Part shown: piece after piece, positions 9,514 through 19,224 of the stretch
How positions within the stretch are numbered: position 1 is the stretch's first letter
How the letters are laid out: every line of letters starts with the position of its first letter
The notes under the pieces: generated by a model
Seen by the model: only the letters and a program-made list of their open reading frames with translations
What the model was told of the DNA's origin: nothing
Databases searched by the model: none
DNA from: Paludibaculum sp.
GTDB taxonomy: Bacteria > Acidobacteriota > Terriglobia > Bryobacterales > Bryobacteraceae
Direction: 5' to 3'
DNA: 64,000 nt
Assembly (NCBI GenBank): GCA_029973955.1
Contig: JARKQJ010000091.1
Location: forward strand, 186,001-250,000
Position numbers and translations under genes: made by a program

Positions 9514-11070
9514 ATGAGTCTGATGAGCCGCTGTGCGTTACCCTTGCTGCTCTTCTCCATAGTGACCTTGGGCCAACCGGCCCAAAGCCCTTCGAAGCCC
9601 CCGCGCTATGCGCTTGTAATTGGGCAGTCCGCCTACCGTAACCTCGAACCGCTGGGAGCCATCGGGGCGGAGGTGGCCGTCGTGGGCGAAGCACTGCGCG
9701 CAGCCGGATTCAAGGTGAGCGTCGCTGCGAATCTCGATTTGGAAGGCCTCCGGCTGGATAGCCCTACGAAGGGGCCGCTTCAGCAGTTCCTGGCGGACCT
9801 TCCCCCCGGCGCGGTCGTCTGCCTATACTACGCGGGCTACGCAGCCGTCGATTCCAACGAGGAGAGTTTCCTGCTGCCGGTTACCACAGCCGGGGTCAGC
9901 CGTGATGCGGCCGGCAGTGTTTACGCCACGGATGGCTTGAGCCTGTCGTATCTGCTGGCATCTTTGAGTGAGCGAAAGCCCGCCTTCGTGCTCATGTGGC
10001 TGGATGCTCCCTGGGCGAGCGCAAAGCTCGGGATCAGTGCCGGGCTCACTGCCATCCAGATGGCAGATCCGCTACCTATGTCCGTTTCGGTGCTGTTCTC
10101 GCATCGCTGGCATCAGTCTGTCGCCTGGGACCCCTCCTGGTCAGTCAGCCCGTTCGCCGAGTCGCTGGCGGCGGCGCTCCAACAGCCGGGACTCGAGGTC
10201 GGGCAGATTCAGGACCGGGTAAAGCAAAATACGATCCGCATCAGTAAGGACCGGCTGGCTCCATCAGAGGGATTCTCGCGGATCATGTCCACTCTCTACA
10301 TCCGCGAGCCGGAGGCTCCCAAGCCGGCGGGGCCAAAACCTGGTGATACCAAAGAAGTGCGCAAGATGGAGTACGTCCTGCTGCCGCCCGGCACTTTCCA
10401 CATGGGGTGTGTGGATGGTGACGCGGCCTGCAAAGCCGATGAGAAGCCGGCCGCCGAGGTCACCATTACAAAGCCATTCTGGATCGCCGTGACGGAAACC
10501 ACATTCCAGTCGTTCCGTGAATTCGAGCGAGCCACGGATTCGCGCCTGGCGAAGAGGACGGACACGAACGAAGGCGGCAAGCAGCATCAGAACCCTGTCA
10601 GCAAGGTCAGTTGGTCCGCTGCCCAGGACTACTGCCGGTGGGCCGGGGGACGCCTCCCCACTGAGGCCGAATGGGAGTACGCGGCGCGGGGCGGCAAACC
10701 GGCCGCCGCCTACCCATGGGGCAGCCAGATTACTCACGACAACGCCAATTACGCGAAAGCCGACTCGAAGACAAAGGACGTATACGGAACTGAAACCGCG
10801 CCGTTGCGGACGTTTGATGCCAACGGCTTCGGCCTCTTCGACATGGCGGGCAACGTGCAAGAGTGGGTTGCGGACTGGTACGGACCGCTCGATCCGGCGC
10901 GGAAGAACGACCCGCAGGGGCCGGCCGCCGGGGAGCGCCGCGTGGTGAAAGGCGGCAGTTTCAATTCGGACTCCGCCGCCTTGCGCGTCTCCGCCAGGGG
11001 CCAGCAAAAGCCGGATGATAAGGACAACCAAACCGGGTTCCGGTGCGTGCTGCCGGCAGAACTGCCGTAG
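9514..11070 (+). CDS. Exported pseudo-caspase (C14-like) fused to an FGE-sulfatase-like domain
   Basis: 518 aa. A Sec signal (CALPLLLFSIVTLGQ) is followed by a caspase-like fold at about residues 30-240: YALVIGQSAYRN, then CLYYAGYAAV, then FVLMWLDAPWAS, then SPFAESLAAALQQPGLEVGQ. The family catalytic pair is normally YAGH(G) and LDAC(R). Here the His position is Tyr109 and the Cys position is Pro166, so protease activity is not expected. Residues about 285-518 are an FGE-sulfatase (SUMF1-like) domain (LLPPGTFHMGC, GGRLPTEAEWEYAARGG, FDMAGNVQEWVADWYG, RVVKGGSF). It lacks the paired Cys of true formylglycine-generating enzyme after GGSF, so it is probably a binding or scaffold domain. Starts at 9505 (GTG), 9514 and 9523 are all possible; I used 9514 because of the -10 box 9 nt upstream. 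Confidence 0.82.
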   Translation: MSLMSRCALPLLLFSIVTLGQPAQSPSKPPRYALVIGQSAYRNLEPLGAIGAEVAVVGEALRAAGFKVSVAANLDLEGLRLDSPTKGPLQQFLADLPPGAVVCLYYAGYAAVDSNEESFLLPVTTAGVSRDAAGSVYATDGLSLSYLLASLSERKPAFVLMWLDAPWASAKLGISAGLTAIQMADPLPMSVSVLFSHRWHQSVAWDPSWSVSPFAESLAAALQQPGLEVGQIQDRVKQNTIRISKDRLAPSEGFSRIMSTLYIREPEAPKPAGPKPGDTKEVRKMEYVLLPPGTFHMGCVDGDAACKADEKPAAEVTITKPFWIAVTETTFQSFREFERATDSRLAKRTDTNEGGKQHQNPVSKVSWSAAQDYCRWAGGRLPTEAEWEYAARGGKPAAAYPWGSQITHDNANYAKADSKTKDVYGTETAPLRTFDANGFGLFDMAGNVQEWVADWYGPLDPARKNDPQGPAAGERRVVKGGSFNSDSAALRVSARGQQKPDDKDNQTGFRCVLPAELP

Positions 11071-11192
11071 GCGCATGGGAGCGATGCCTGTGCTGGGGAG
11101 AGGGGGCCGGTTGCGTCGGCAATTTACGCGGTGCGGTCCGCGGCCGGTACTCAACTCCAGGACTGTCAGTCCTCCTTTAAGTCAATTTCTGA

Positions 11193-11442
11193 CAGCTTCG
11201 GAAGGTCGGCAATGTGGTGTCCAATGCGATCAACTCGGGCAAGTTACCGAAAGATCCCAATGGTGTCCAGTTCGGGCTGACCTCTTCCGACGTTGCGGAA
11301 TCGACAGGCTTCTGCACGCGCTATTGCGGGTGGCACACTGACGCTGGCAACGAGTGCCGGTGGCTCGCGGTCGTACCTGATTCAGAAAGAGCTCGGCGCG
11401 AACAGCCTTTGTTACGTGGACTATCTCACGAAGACCCAGTGA
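11193..11442 (+). pseudogene. Decayed EXORDIUM / phosphate-induced protein 1 (PHI-1) gene
   Basis: Reading from 11193, QLRKVGNVVSNAINSGKLP is followed by KDPNGVQFGLTSSDV and GFCTRYCGWHT, the signature block of the PHI-1/EXORDIUM family as I recall it. The frame is closed by a stop at 11190, so the N-terminal half is lost. After WHT (about 11340) homology jumps into the +1 frame as GSRSYLIQKELGANSLCY, ending at TGA 11440-11442. This resembles the family C-terminus (G-R-x-Y-L-I-Q ... C), so the central part has been deleted. The gene is a non-functional relic. The family assignment is from memory of motifs. Confidence 0.7.
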
Positions 11443-11588
11443 CTCCTGCCGGCGTATCCCAGCGTGGGTAGCGCCTCGAACCGCACGCCACGCACGGCGC
11501 GAAAGCCCAAGGCCGGCCGTCATCGGGCAGTGCCGGCGTCAGCGAACTTGAGCCCATCCGGCGCCAAGCGCCCGAACTAAGAAACGAA

Positions 11589-11614
11589 GGGCTCCCGTGG
11601 AGGGAGCCCGTTTT
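11589..11614. terminator. Intrinsic terminator hairpin, bidirectional
   Basis: GGGCTCCC - GTGGA - GGGAGCCC forms a perfect 8-bp stem with a 5-nt loop. TTTT follows on the plus strand and a T-rich TTCGTTTC tract on the minus strand. It lies 43 nt downstream of the minus-strand 25-codon gene. Confidence 0.75.
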
Positions 11615-11656
11615 GATTCAAGGCCGCTTGCGCGGCGCGTCCAGGAAGGTACCCAG

Positions 11657-11734
11657 CTATTTCTTCTTCGCAGCGGCCTTCTTCGCGGTCGCTTTCTTGG
11701 CTGGCGCCGCCGGCGCCTTGGGCTTGCATGCCAT
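11657..11734 (-). CDS. 25-aa Lys/Ala/Pro-rich basic peptide (histone H1-tail-like)
   Basis: Minus-strand ATG at 11734, stop TAG at 11657. The product begins MACKPKAPAAPAKKATAKK and ends AAAKKK: 10 Lys, 10 Ala, 3 Pro and no acidic residue. A strong AAAGGAG lies at 11750-11744, 9 nt before the start, and an intrinsic terminator lies just downstream. A TTGACG (11788-11783) could be a -35 element. The composition matches the AKKA/PAKK tails of bacterial H1-like nucleoid proteins, suggesting DNA or RNA binding, but the peptide is only tail length. It could be a short standalone protein or the remnant of a longer H1-like gene. Confidence 0.6.
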   Translation of the reverse strand: MACKPKAPAAPAKKATAKKAAAKKK

Positions 11735-11949
11735 AGGGGGGGACTCCTTTCAGGGAGCATGATTTCAGGAAGAGAGAGCGGACGTCAAGGAGTTTCTTGA
11801 GAATCAGAGCTGATAGGGCGATATCGGAGTACAGCCACGCTGAACGAGTCGGAAAGCGCCCCGAGAGTCGGCTGACTTGACGAAACATCGGCCCCCGCGC
11901 ACACTCCTTACAATGGAAGTATTCATCTCAGAGAGAGGGGGAGTGCGCC

Positions 11950-12795
11950 ATGCGTTGGACTCCTGGAGGAAGCGAAGACGTTGAAGATCGCCGCGGACAG
12001 GGCGGCGGAGGCGGCGGACTGAAGATCGGGTTGGGCGGCATTCTGGTGCTGGGTGTTCTGAGCCTGATCTTTAAGACGGACTTGGTGAGCCCGTTTCTGG
12101 GCGGAGTGGGCGCGCCCGGGAGAGTTGCCTCCAGCGGGGCGCCGGATGAGGCGCGGAAGGCGAGGGAGGAGTCGATCAGCCAGTTTGCGACGGCGGTGTT
12201 CAAGGACGTGCAGGAGACGTGGACGCAGGTGCTGCCGGAAGAAGGGGTCAGGTACGAGCGTTCGAAGCTGGTGCTGTTTTGGGATGGGACAGAGTCGGCA
12301 TGCGGGTTCGCCGAGTCTGCGACAGGGCCATTCTACTGCCCCGGGGACAGGAAGGTTTACATCGACCTCGGCTTCTATGACGAACTGAAGCGGCGCTTCG
12401 CGGCGCCCGGGGACTTCGCGCAGGCCTACGTGCTGGCGCACGAGGTGGGCCACCATGTGCAGGATCTGCTGGGGACCGACCGGAAGGTGCGGCAACTGCA
12501 AAAGGCGCATCCGGATCAGGCGAATGACCTTTCTGTGCGCATGGAACTACAGGCCGATTGCTACGCTGGCGTGTGGGGTTTCCATGCCGGGAAGAAGGGA
12601 ACCCTGGATTCGGGGGATGTGGAAGAGGGATTGAACGCGGCCAGCGCCATCGGGGACGATCGGATTCAGAAGATGGCGGGACGGAGCGTGCAGCCGGAGA
12701 CGTTCACGCACGGGTCGTCGGCCCAGAGAGTGGGATGGTTTAAGCGCGGGCTGGCTGCGGGGAAGATGTCGGACTGCAACACGTTCGTGCGGTAG
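11950..12795 (+). CDS. ypfJ: Neutral zinc metallopeptidase, YpfJ family
   Basis: 281 aa, the usual length for this family (Pfam Zn_peptidase, PF04228). The N-terminus is MRWTPGGSEDVEDRRGQGGG, a family hallmark, followed by one membrane helix at about residues 25-45 (KIGLGGILVLGVLSLIF). The catalytic domain is periplasmic, with HEVGHH starting at His164 and the downstream MELQADCYAGVW (Glu199) supplying the likely third metal ligand. GAGAGGGGGAG precedes the start, with a possible TACAAT box at 11909. It stands alone. The physiological substrate of the family is not established. Confidence 0.93.
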   Translation: MRWTPGGSEDVEDRRGQGGGGGGLKIGLGGILVLGVLSLIFKTDLVSPFLGGVGAPGRVASSGAPDEARKAREESISQFATAVFKDVQETWTQVLPEEGVRYERSKLVLFWDGTESACGFAESATGPFYCPGDRKVYIDLGFYDELKRRFAAPGDFAQAYVLAHEVGHHVQDLLGTDRKVRQLQKAHPDQANDLSVRMELQADCYAGVWGFHAGKKGTLDSGDVEEGLNAASAIGDDRIQKMAGRSVQPETFTHGSSAQRVGWFKRGLAAGKMSDCNTFVR

Positions 12796-12874
12796 CGGGG
12801 AGGGGGATCGGGTTTGGCTGGACCATCACAGCGCATGGTCTGCGCCGCGCGTTGGAGAATGGGAAGAGAGCGTG

Positions 12875-13690
12875 ATGACGGCACTCCCTTCCAGATCGCT
12901 TGCCGATGCCGTGCGATATTACGTGGCGATGCGGCTGGACGGGGTGGAGAGCGCGATTCCGGCCACCGCGGCGCCGATTCTTGTGCTGTTTCATTCGGGC
13001 GGGACGCGCGTGCGGGACGAGCGGGGAGAGTGGCCGATGCCGCCAGCGTTTCTCGCCGGCCCCAGTCTGGCGGCGCAACGGTCCATGGCGCAGGCGGGCA
13101 CCTGCATGGTGTCCGTTCTGTTCCAGCCCGGACGGCTGCGGCGATTCTTCGATGTGGATGTGAACGAGATCATCCGGCATCCGGCGCCGTTGGAAGAAGT
13201 GGCGGGGCGGGCCGGGCGCGAGTTTCTGGAGGAGTTCCGGGAGGCCCGTGGAGAGCGCGCGATGATCGGGATGACGGAGCGATTTCTGCTGAGGCAGGCC
13301 GCGCATCGGGAGGGCAGGGAACTGTTGACCGTGCCGGGCGAACTGCTGTTCCAGCCAGTGGCGGGGTTGGCGCGTGAGTTGGGCGTGAGCGCGCGGCAGT
13401 TTCAGCGGCGGTTCGGCGAGCACTATGGAGTAACCCTGAGGGACTACCGCAGACTGGTGCGGTTTGAGCGTGGGCTGGCAGATCTGCTGCTGCGCGGAGC
13501 AGCGCCGATGAACTTCGCATCGCTCGCGCAGGCTGCCGGTTACTTCGATCAGGCGCATTTCAACCGCGATTTCCGGAAGTTTTCGGGTTATTCACCGGGG
13601 AGACTGGCCAGCGCGGCCGGCGGAGGCGAGCCCGGGGCCTGGGCGTTTCAACTGGACCGGGAGCTCCTGCGAGCGATGACGCGGGCGTAG
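12875..13690 (+). CDS. AraC-family transcriptional regulator
   Basis: 271 aa. The N-terminal half has the short beta-barrel-like sensor of the family (ILVLFHSGGTRVRDERGEWP, then AGTCMVSVLFQPGRLRRFF). The C-terminal about 100 residues hold two helix-turn-helix motifs: LARELGVSARQFQRRFGEHYG and FASLAQAAGYFDQAHFNRDF, ending FRKFSGYSPGRL, the AraC signature. GTG at 12872 immediately precedes the ATG at 12875. The gene lies 65 nt before a GT1 glycosyltransferase in the same direction, which is a plausible target. Ligand unknown. Confidence 0.9.
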   Translation: MTALPSRSLADAVRYYVAMRLDGVESAIPATAAPILVLFHSGGTRVRDERGEWPMPPAFLAGPSLAAQRSMAQAGTCMVSVLFQPGRLRRFFDVDVNEIIRHPAPLEEVAGRAGREFLEEFREARGERAMIGMTERFLLRQAAHREGRELLTVPGELLFQPVAGLARELGVSARQFQRRFGEHYGVTLRDYRRLVRFERGLADLLLRGAAPMNFASLAQAAGYFDQAHFNRDFRKFSGYSPGRLASAAGGGEPGAWAFQLDRELLRAMTRA

Positions 13691-13755
13691 CGGAAAGTCG
13701 CTTCGGTACAAGACGCACAGTTCAGCGGCAGCGTATCCTGCGGCCAGGACTGGCG

Positions 13756-14990
<1,235 letters not shown>

Positions 14991-14994
<4 letters not shown>

Positions 14995-15677
14995 CGGGTC
15001 TGCTGGAACCAGTTCAGCACCCACTGGGCGAACTCGGGGGAGTGGCGCGGCGTGGTGAGTGTGGCCAGTGCCTGGTCAGCGCGCTCGGCGCCGATGCGTT
15101 CGCGGCGGGCACCCAGTAGCGTCCGCGCGTACTCCGGCTCCCACTCGGGGTGGCCTTGAATGCCGAGCAGTCTGCCGCAACGGAAGATCGCCACCGGGCA
15201 ATGTTCGTCAGAGGCGAGGACCACGGCGCCCGCTGGAAGTTCTTCCACCTGGTCCTGGCAGCTCATCAACACGTTCACTTGCGGTAGCGGCGGTTGCATC
15301 CAGGGTTCAGGAGAGTGCACCGTAAACTCATGCACGCCGACGCCCCAGCCGCGCGGGCTCCTGGCGACGCGCCCGCCCAGGGCGTGGCCCATCATCTGGT
15401 GGCCGAAGCAGACGCCGAGATAGGGCCGCCGGGCCTCGTCGATTTCACGCACGAGGCCGGCGAAGCGGTGGATCCAAGGCACGTCATCGTAGACCGAGAA
15501 GCGCGAGCCGGTGGCCACCCATGCCTGGCACTCGCCGGGCGCGGGGAACTGGCCGGCGGTGAGGTCGTAGACGCGCCAATCGGCGGGCAGCCAGCGGCGG
15601 AACATGTCGTCGAGATCGCCGGCGATGCCGCGGAACTCGTCCATCACGTGATCGCACTGGAGCAGGCCGATTGTCAT
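14991..15677 (-). CDS. Class I glutamine amidotransferase-like gamma-glutamyl hydrolase
   Basis: 228 aa, a standalone class I GATase domain. The nucleophile is Cys90 in YLGVCFGHQ and the catalytic pair His176/Glu178 is in GIQGHPEWEPEY. No synthetase partner domain is present. It is the last gene of a minus-strand operon, 10 nt after the aldehyde dehydrogenase, with a gamma-glutamylamide synthetase and permease upstream. In comparable pathways (for example IpuF of isopropylamine catabolism, PuuD of putrescine catabolism) this position is held by the hydrolase that releases glutamate from a gamma-glutamyl product. That role is inferred from context. A general GMP-synthase-like amidotransferase remains possible. 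Confidence 0.8.
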
Positions 15678-15687
15678 GCGGAGATCC

Positions 15688-17082
15688 TCATGCCGTAACC
15701 GTTCGTAGGTGGAAGGACTTCGGGCGCGTCAGCTGATCGAAGCCGAGGATACTCAGGGCACAGCCGCGGCCGGAGTCCTTCACGCCGGTCCAGGCCAGCA
15801 TGGGGTCCAGGTAGTCGCAGCGGTTCATGAACCAGGTGCCGGTGTCGATCCGGTCGCCGATCCGGATGGCAGCTTCCACGTCGGCGGTCCAGATGGCGGC
15901 GGTGAGGCCGTACTCCGAATCGTTCATCAGGGCCACGGCTTCTTCATCGGAGCCGACCGCCATGATGGGCGCGACCGGGCCGAAGGTCTCTTCCGTCATC
16001 ACTCGCATGGAGTGCGTGACGCCGGTGAGGATCTGCGGCGCCAGATACGGTGAGCCCGGAAGATCGTTCGGAAACTCACTGGGGGAAAGATGCGCGGTGG
16101 CGCCCTGGCTGATGGCCTCGGCGATCTGCGCGCGGACGAACTCGGCGGCGGAGGCGCGCACCATGGGGCCGAGCGTGGTTGCTTCGTCGAGCGGGTTGGC
16201 CAGCGTGTAAGTTCGCGTGAGCGCGACGGCACGCTCGACGAATTCGTCGTAGAGGCTCCGGTGCACGTAGATGCGTTCAATACCGCAGCAGGACTGACCT
16301 GAATTGAACATGGCGCCGTCCACCAGATTCTCCACGGCGTGGGCCAGATCGGCGTCTGCTCGGACGTAGGCCGGATCCTTGCCGCCCAATTCGAGGCCCG
16401 CGGAGATGAAGCGCGCGCTGGCGGCGGACTGCACGGCGTGGCCGCCCGCGACCGATCCCGTGAAAGCCACGAAGCCGATGCGCGCATCGCCGATCACCTT
16501 CTCAACGTCGGCGTGACTCAAATGCAGGAACTGGAAGACGCCCGCCGGCAGGCCGGCCTCGGCGAGAGCTTCGGCGAAGCGTTCGGCGCAAAGCGGCGTC
16601 TGCGCGGAGTGCTTCAGGATGACGCTGTTGCCGGCCAGCAGCGCGGGCACGATGGAGTTGACCGACGTCAGGTAAGGATAGTTCCACGGCGCGATGGTGA
16701 ACACCACCCCAACGGGCTCGCGGCGGATGAAACGCGTGAAGTTGGCCACGGGTGCGATAGCGATGTCCGCCAGCGCCTGCGCCGCGGCCGAGATCATGAA
16801 TCGCGCGCGTTCGGCGAAGCCGCGGCGGATCTCGTTCGGCGCATAGCGGATGGGACGGCCCATCTGCCAGGCGATCTCGGCGCCGATCTCGCCGGCGCGC
16901 CGCTCCATCGCTTCGACGAAGCGCAGCAGGATCTGCTGCCGCGTTTCCAGCGGCGTCGCGCGCCAGGCGCGCTGGGCTGTGACGGCGGTTTGCAGGGCCG
17001 CTTCAATCTGCGGCCCGCCGGCTAGTTCGCGCTCTGCGTAGACGCTGCCGTCCACGGGCGAGATAGTGCGTTGAATGCTCAT
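15688..17082 (-). CDS. NAD(P)-dependent aldehyde dehydrogenase (gamma-glutamyl-aldehyde type by context)
   Basis: 464 aa, full length for the ALDH superfamily. Motifs in order: FTIAPWNYPYL (active-site entry Asn), ILKHSAQTPLCAERF, the FTGS Rossmann turn, LELGGKDP (general-base Glu) and NSGQSCCGIERIYV (nucleophile Cys), ending with the PFGPV-like MTEETFGPVAPIM. The enzyme would oxidise an aldehyde to an acid in the cytosol. Its ATG overlaps the upstream SDR stop (ATGA), so translation is probably coupled. In this operon the likely substrate is a gamma-glutamylated amino-aldehyde made by the SDR (inference). Confidence 0.9.
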   Translation of the reverse strand: MSIQRTISPVDGSVYAERELAGGPQIEAALQTAVTAQRAWRATPLETRQQILLRFVEAMERRAGEIGAEIAWQMGRPIRYAPNEIRRGFAERARFMISAAAQALADIAIAPVANFTRFIRREPVGVVFTIAPWNYPYLTSVNSIVPALLAGNSVILKHSAQTPLCAERFAEALAEAGLPAGVFQFLHLSHADVEKVIGDARIGFVAFTGSVAGGHAVQSAASARFISAGLELGGKDPAYVRADADLAHAVENLVDGAMFNSGQSCCGIERIYVHRSLYDEFVERAVALTRTYTLANPLDEATTLGPMVRASAAEFVRAQIAEAISQGATAHLSPSEFPNDLPGSPYLAPQILTGVTHSMRVMTEETFGPVAPIMAVGSDEEAVALMNDSEYGLTAAIWTADVEAAIRIGDRIDTGTWFMNRCDYLDPMLAWTGVKDSGRGCALSILGFDQLTRPKSFHLRTVTA

Positions 17083-17852
17083 AGGGGTGTGGTGTAGGCA
17101 GCCGTGATGCCGCCGTCGACGAGGAATTCAGAACCGGTAACAAAGGAGGAGTCGCTGGAGGCGAGATAGAGCGCTGCCTTGGCGATTTCAGCAGCTTCGC
17201 CGAAGCGGCCCATGGGCACGTGCACCAGGCGGCGCTGCTTCTTCTCCTCGGTATTGAGGTACTTCATCAGCAGCTCCGTGCGCAGCGGTCCGGGGCACAG
17301 CGCGTTCACGCGGATGTTCTCCCGGGCGTGAATACAGGCCAGTTCCCGCGTCATGGAGAGCACTGCGCCCTTGCTGGAAGTGTAGGCGAGCTGCGGAGTG
17401 GCGGCGCCGACCACGGCGACAAACGAAGCCGTGTTGATGATCGACCCGCCGCCGGCCCGGCGCAACGCGGGCACGCCGTACTTGCAGCCGAGGAAGACGC
17501 CCTTCACGTTGATGGCGAAGGTCAAGTCCCACACCTCTTCGCTGGTGGAGATCGAATCGTCGTCGTCGGCGTGCGAGATGCCGGCATTGTTGAACAGCAC
17601 GGTCAGCTTGCCATATTCCTTCTCGGCGGCGGCCACCATCGCTTCGCAGTCGGCGGCCTTCGAAACGTCGGCCTTTACGGCGATGGCTGCGCCACCGGCG
17701 GCGCGGATGGCTTCGGTGACGGCTTCCGCGGCGGCGAGATTGACGTCCACCGCTACTACCTTGGCGCCTTCGGCGGCGAACAGCAGCGCGGACTCCTTGC
17801 CGATGCCGCTGCCGGCGCCGGTAATGATGGCTACATCGTCCTTGAGTCGCAT
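17079..17852 (-). CDS. Short-chain dehydrogenase/reductase
   Basis: 257 aa, classical SDR length. The cofactor motif is TGAGSGIG at the N-terminus, followed by NNAGIS, a Ser in INTASF, YTSSKGA (catalytic Tyr and Lys) and PGPLRTELL. An Asp at the end of beta-2 (VVAVDVN) favours NAD over NADP. The frame extends far upstream over the synthetase gene, so I placed the start at the ATG at 17852, which begins MRLKDDVAIITGAG. It lies 10 nt after the synthetase stop, with AAAGGA in the end of that gene. The role proposed here is oxidation of the hydroxyl of a gamma-glutamyl amino alcohol, in place of the amine oxidase found in putrescine operons (inference). Confidence 0.88.
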   Translation of the reverse strand: MRLKDDVAIITGAGSGIGKESALLFAAEGAKVVAVDVNLAAAEAVTEAIRAAGGAAIAVKADVSKAADCEAMVAAAEKEYGKLTVLFNNAGISHADDDDSISTSEEVWDLTFAINVKGVFLGCKYGVPALRRAGGGSIINTASFVAVVGAATPQLAYTSSKGAVLSMTRELACIHARENIRVNALCPGPLRTELLMKYLNTEEKKQRRLVHVPMGRFGEAAEIAKAALYLASSDSSFVTGSEFLVDGGITAAYTTPL

Positions 17853-17862
17853 GATGAGATGA

Positions 17863-19224
17863 TCAGATCCTTTCAAAGTAACGTCGGCGTTCCCAGTCGG
17901 TGACGGCGCGTTCAAAGGCGCGCTGTTCGCTGCGGTAGAAGTGTGAGTAGTGTTCCACGACATCGGCGCCGAGAGCCTCGGCGGCAAAGGAGCTGGATTC
18001 GAAGCGGTCCACGGCTTCTGCCAGTGTATAAGGCACTCGGGGGAGCTGGCGGGCGGCGTAGACGTCGCCCTCGAAGACGGCCGGCGGCTCGATCTTGCGG
18101 ACGATGCCGTCGAGGCCCGACGCCAGAGCGGCGGCGAAGACCAGGTAGGGATTGATGTCGGCGCCAGGGATGCGGCACTCGATCCGCAGGCTCTGTCCGG
18201 AGCCCACCACGCGGAAGCCTGCCGTGCGGTTGTCGTGGCTCCAGGCCAGCCGTGTCGGCGCCCACGATTGGTCTTCAAATCGTTTGTATGAATTGACCGT
18301 GGGCGCGTAGAAGACCATGAAATCCGGCACATGTGCCAGCCAGCCGCCCAGGAACCAGCGGAAGGCGTCCGAGCCCTGCACCGGCCCCACCTGCTTGTTC
18401 CCGGCGAAGGCGTTCTTGCCGCCTTTGCGCAGGCTCAGGTGAATGTGGCAACCGGAGCCGGCCTGGCCGTTGGCCTGCTTGGCCATGAAAGTGACGGAGA
18501 CGCCGCACTGGTCGGCCACTTCTTTGAGGCACTGCTTGTAGAGTGCATGGTCGTCGGCCATCGACAGGGCGGGGCCGTACATGATGTTCACTTCGTGCTG
18601 GCCCAGGCCCCACTCGCCCTTGGAGTTTTCCACGGCGATGCCGGAGTCGCGCAGGTGGCGGCGCACGGCGCCGGTGTAGAACTCTTCCCTCGTGCCCTGG
18701 AGGATGTTGTAGTCCTCCAGATACCAGCCGAGCGGTTCTAGGTCGCGGTAGTCCTGTTTTGCTGCGTCGCGGAAGCTGGTCCTGAAGACGTAGTATTCGA
18801 GCTCCGAGGCGGCCATGGGCTCGTAGCCTGCACTGGCGGCGCGGGCGAGCTGGCGCTTCAGAATGCTCCGCGGAGCCACGGGGACATGATCGACGTCGCA
18901 GTGGACGAAGGCGGTGCGGTCCTGCCAGCTGAGACGGCGGATGGTGTTGAGATCGGGGATGAGGTGGAAGTCGCCGTAGCCGAGTTCCCAATTGGCGAAA
19001 GAATAGCCTGGGACGGGCTCCATCTCAGCGTCTGTGGTAAGGAGGTAGTTGCAGGCGTGGGTGCCTTCCTGGGCGGCGTGGCTGAGGAAGAACTCCGCGT
19101 CGAAGCGCTTCCCCATGAGGCGGCCGTAGTGATCGGTGAATGCGGCGATGACGGTGTCGATCGCACCCTGGCGCACCAGTTGGGCGAGATCATTCAGGCG
19201 CAAGCGCGCTGGTTTGGCTTTCAT
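17863..19224 (-). CDS. Glutamine synthetase-like gamma-glutamylamide synthetase (PuuA / GlnA4 / IpuC type)
   Basis: 453 aa with a GS fold, but closer to the gamma-glutamylation branch than to GlnA. It has an N-terminal beta-grasp segment, the metal/ATP motif ASELEYYVFR, then WGLGQHEVNI, then NGQAGSGCHIHLSLR in place of the GlnA NGSGMHxHxS, and SWAPTRLAWSHDNRTAGFRV. The reaction would be glutamate + amine + ATP to gamma-glutamylamide + ADP + Pi. The start overlaps the end of the upstream permease gene by 35 nt. The amine is not determined by the sequence. The permease and the absence of an amine oxidase favour ethanolamine or another amino alcohol. Confidence 0.88.
   Translation of the reverse strand: MKAKPARLRLNDLAQLVRQGAIDTVIAAFTDHYGRLMGKRFDAEFFLSHAAQEGTHACNYLLTTDAEMEPVPGYSFANWELGYGDFHLIPDLNTIRRLSWQDRTAFVHCDVDHVPVAPRSILKRQLARAASAGYEPMAASELEYYVFRTSFRDAAKQDYRDLEPLGWYLEDYNILQGTREEFYTGAVRRHLRDSGIAVENSKGEWGLGQHEVNIMYGPALSMADDHALYKQCLKEVADQCGVSVTFMAKQANGQAGSGCHIHLSLRKGGKNAFAGNKQVGPVQGSDAFRWFLGGWLAHVPDFMVFYAPTVNSYKRFEDQSWAPTRLAWSHDNRTAGFRVVGSGQSLRIECRIPGADINPYLVFAAALASGLDGIVRKIEPPAVFEGDVYAARQLPRVPYTLAEAVDRFESSSFAAEALGADVVEHYSHFYRSEQRAFERAVTDWERRRYFERI

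Noticed and set aside
9514-11070. Considered as the formylglycine-generating enzyme for the two sulfatases
   Set aside because: The FGE-like domain lacks the active-site Cys pair and is fused behind an export signal and a pseudo-caspase.
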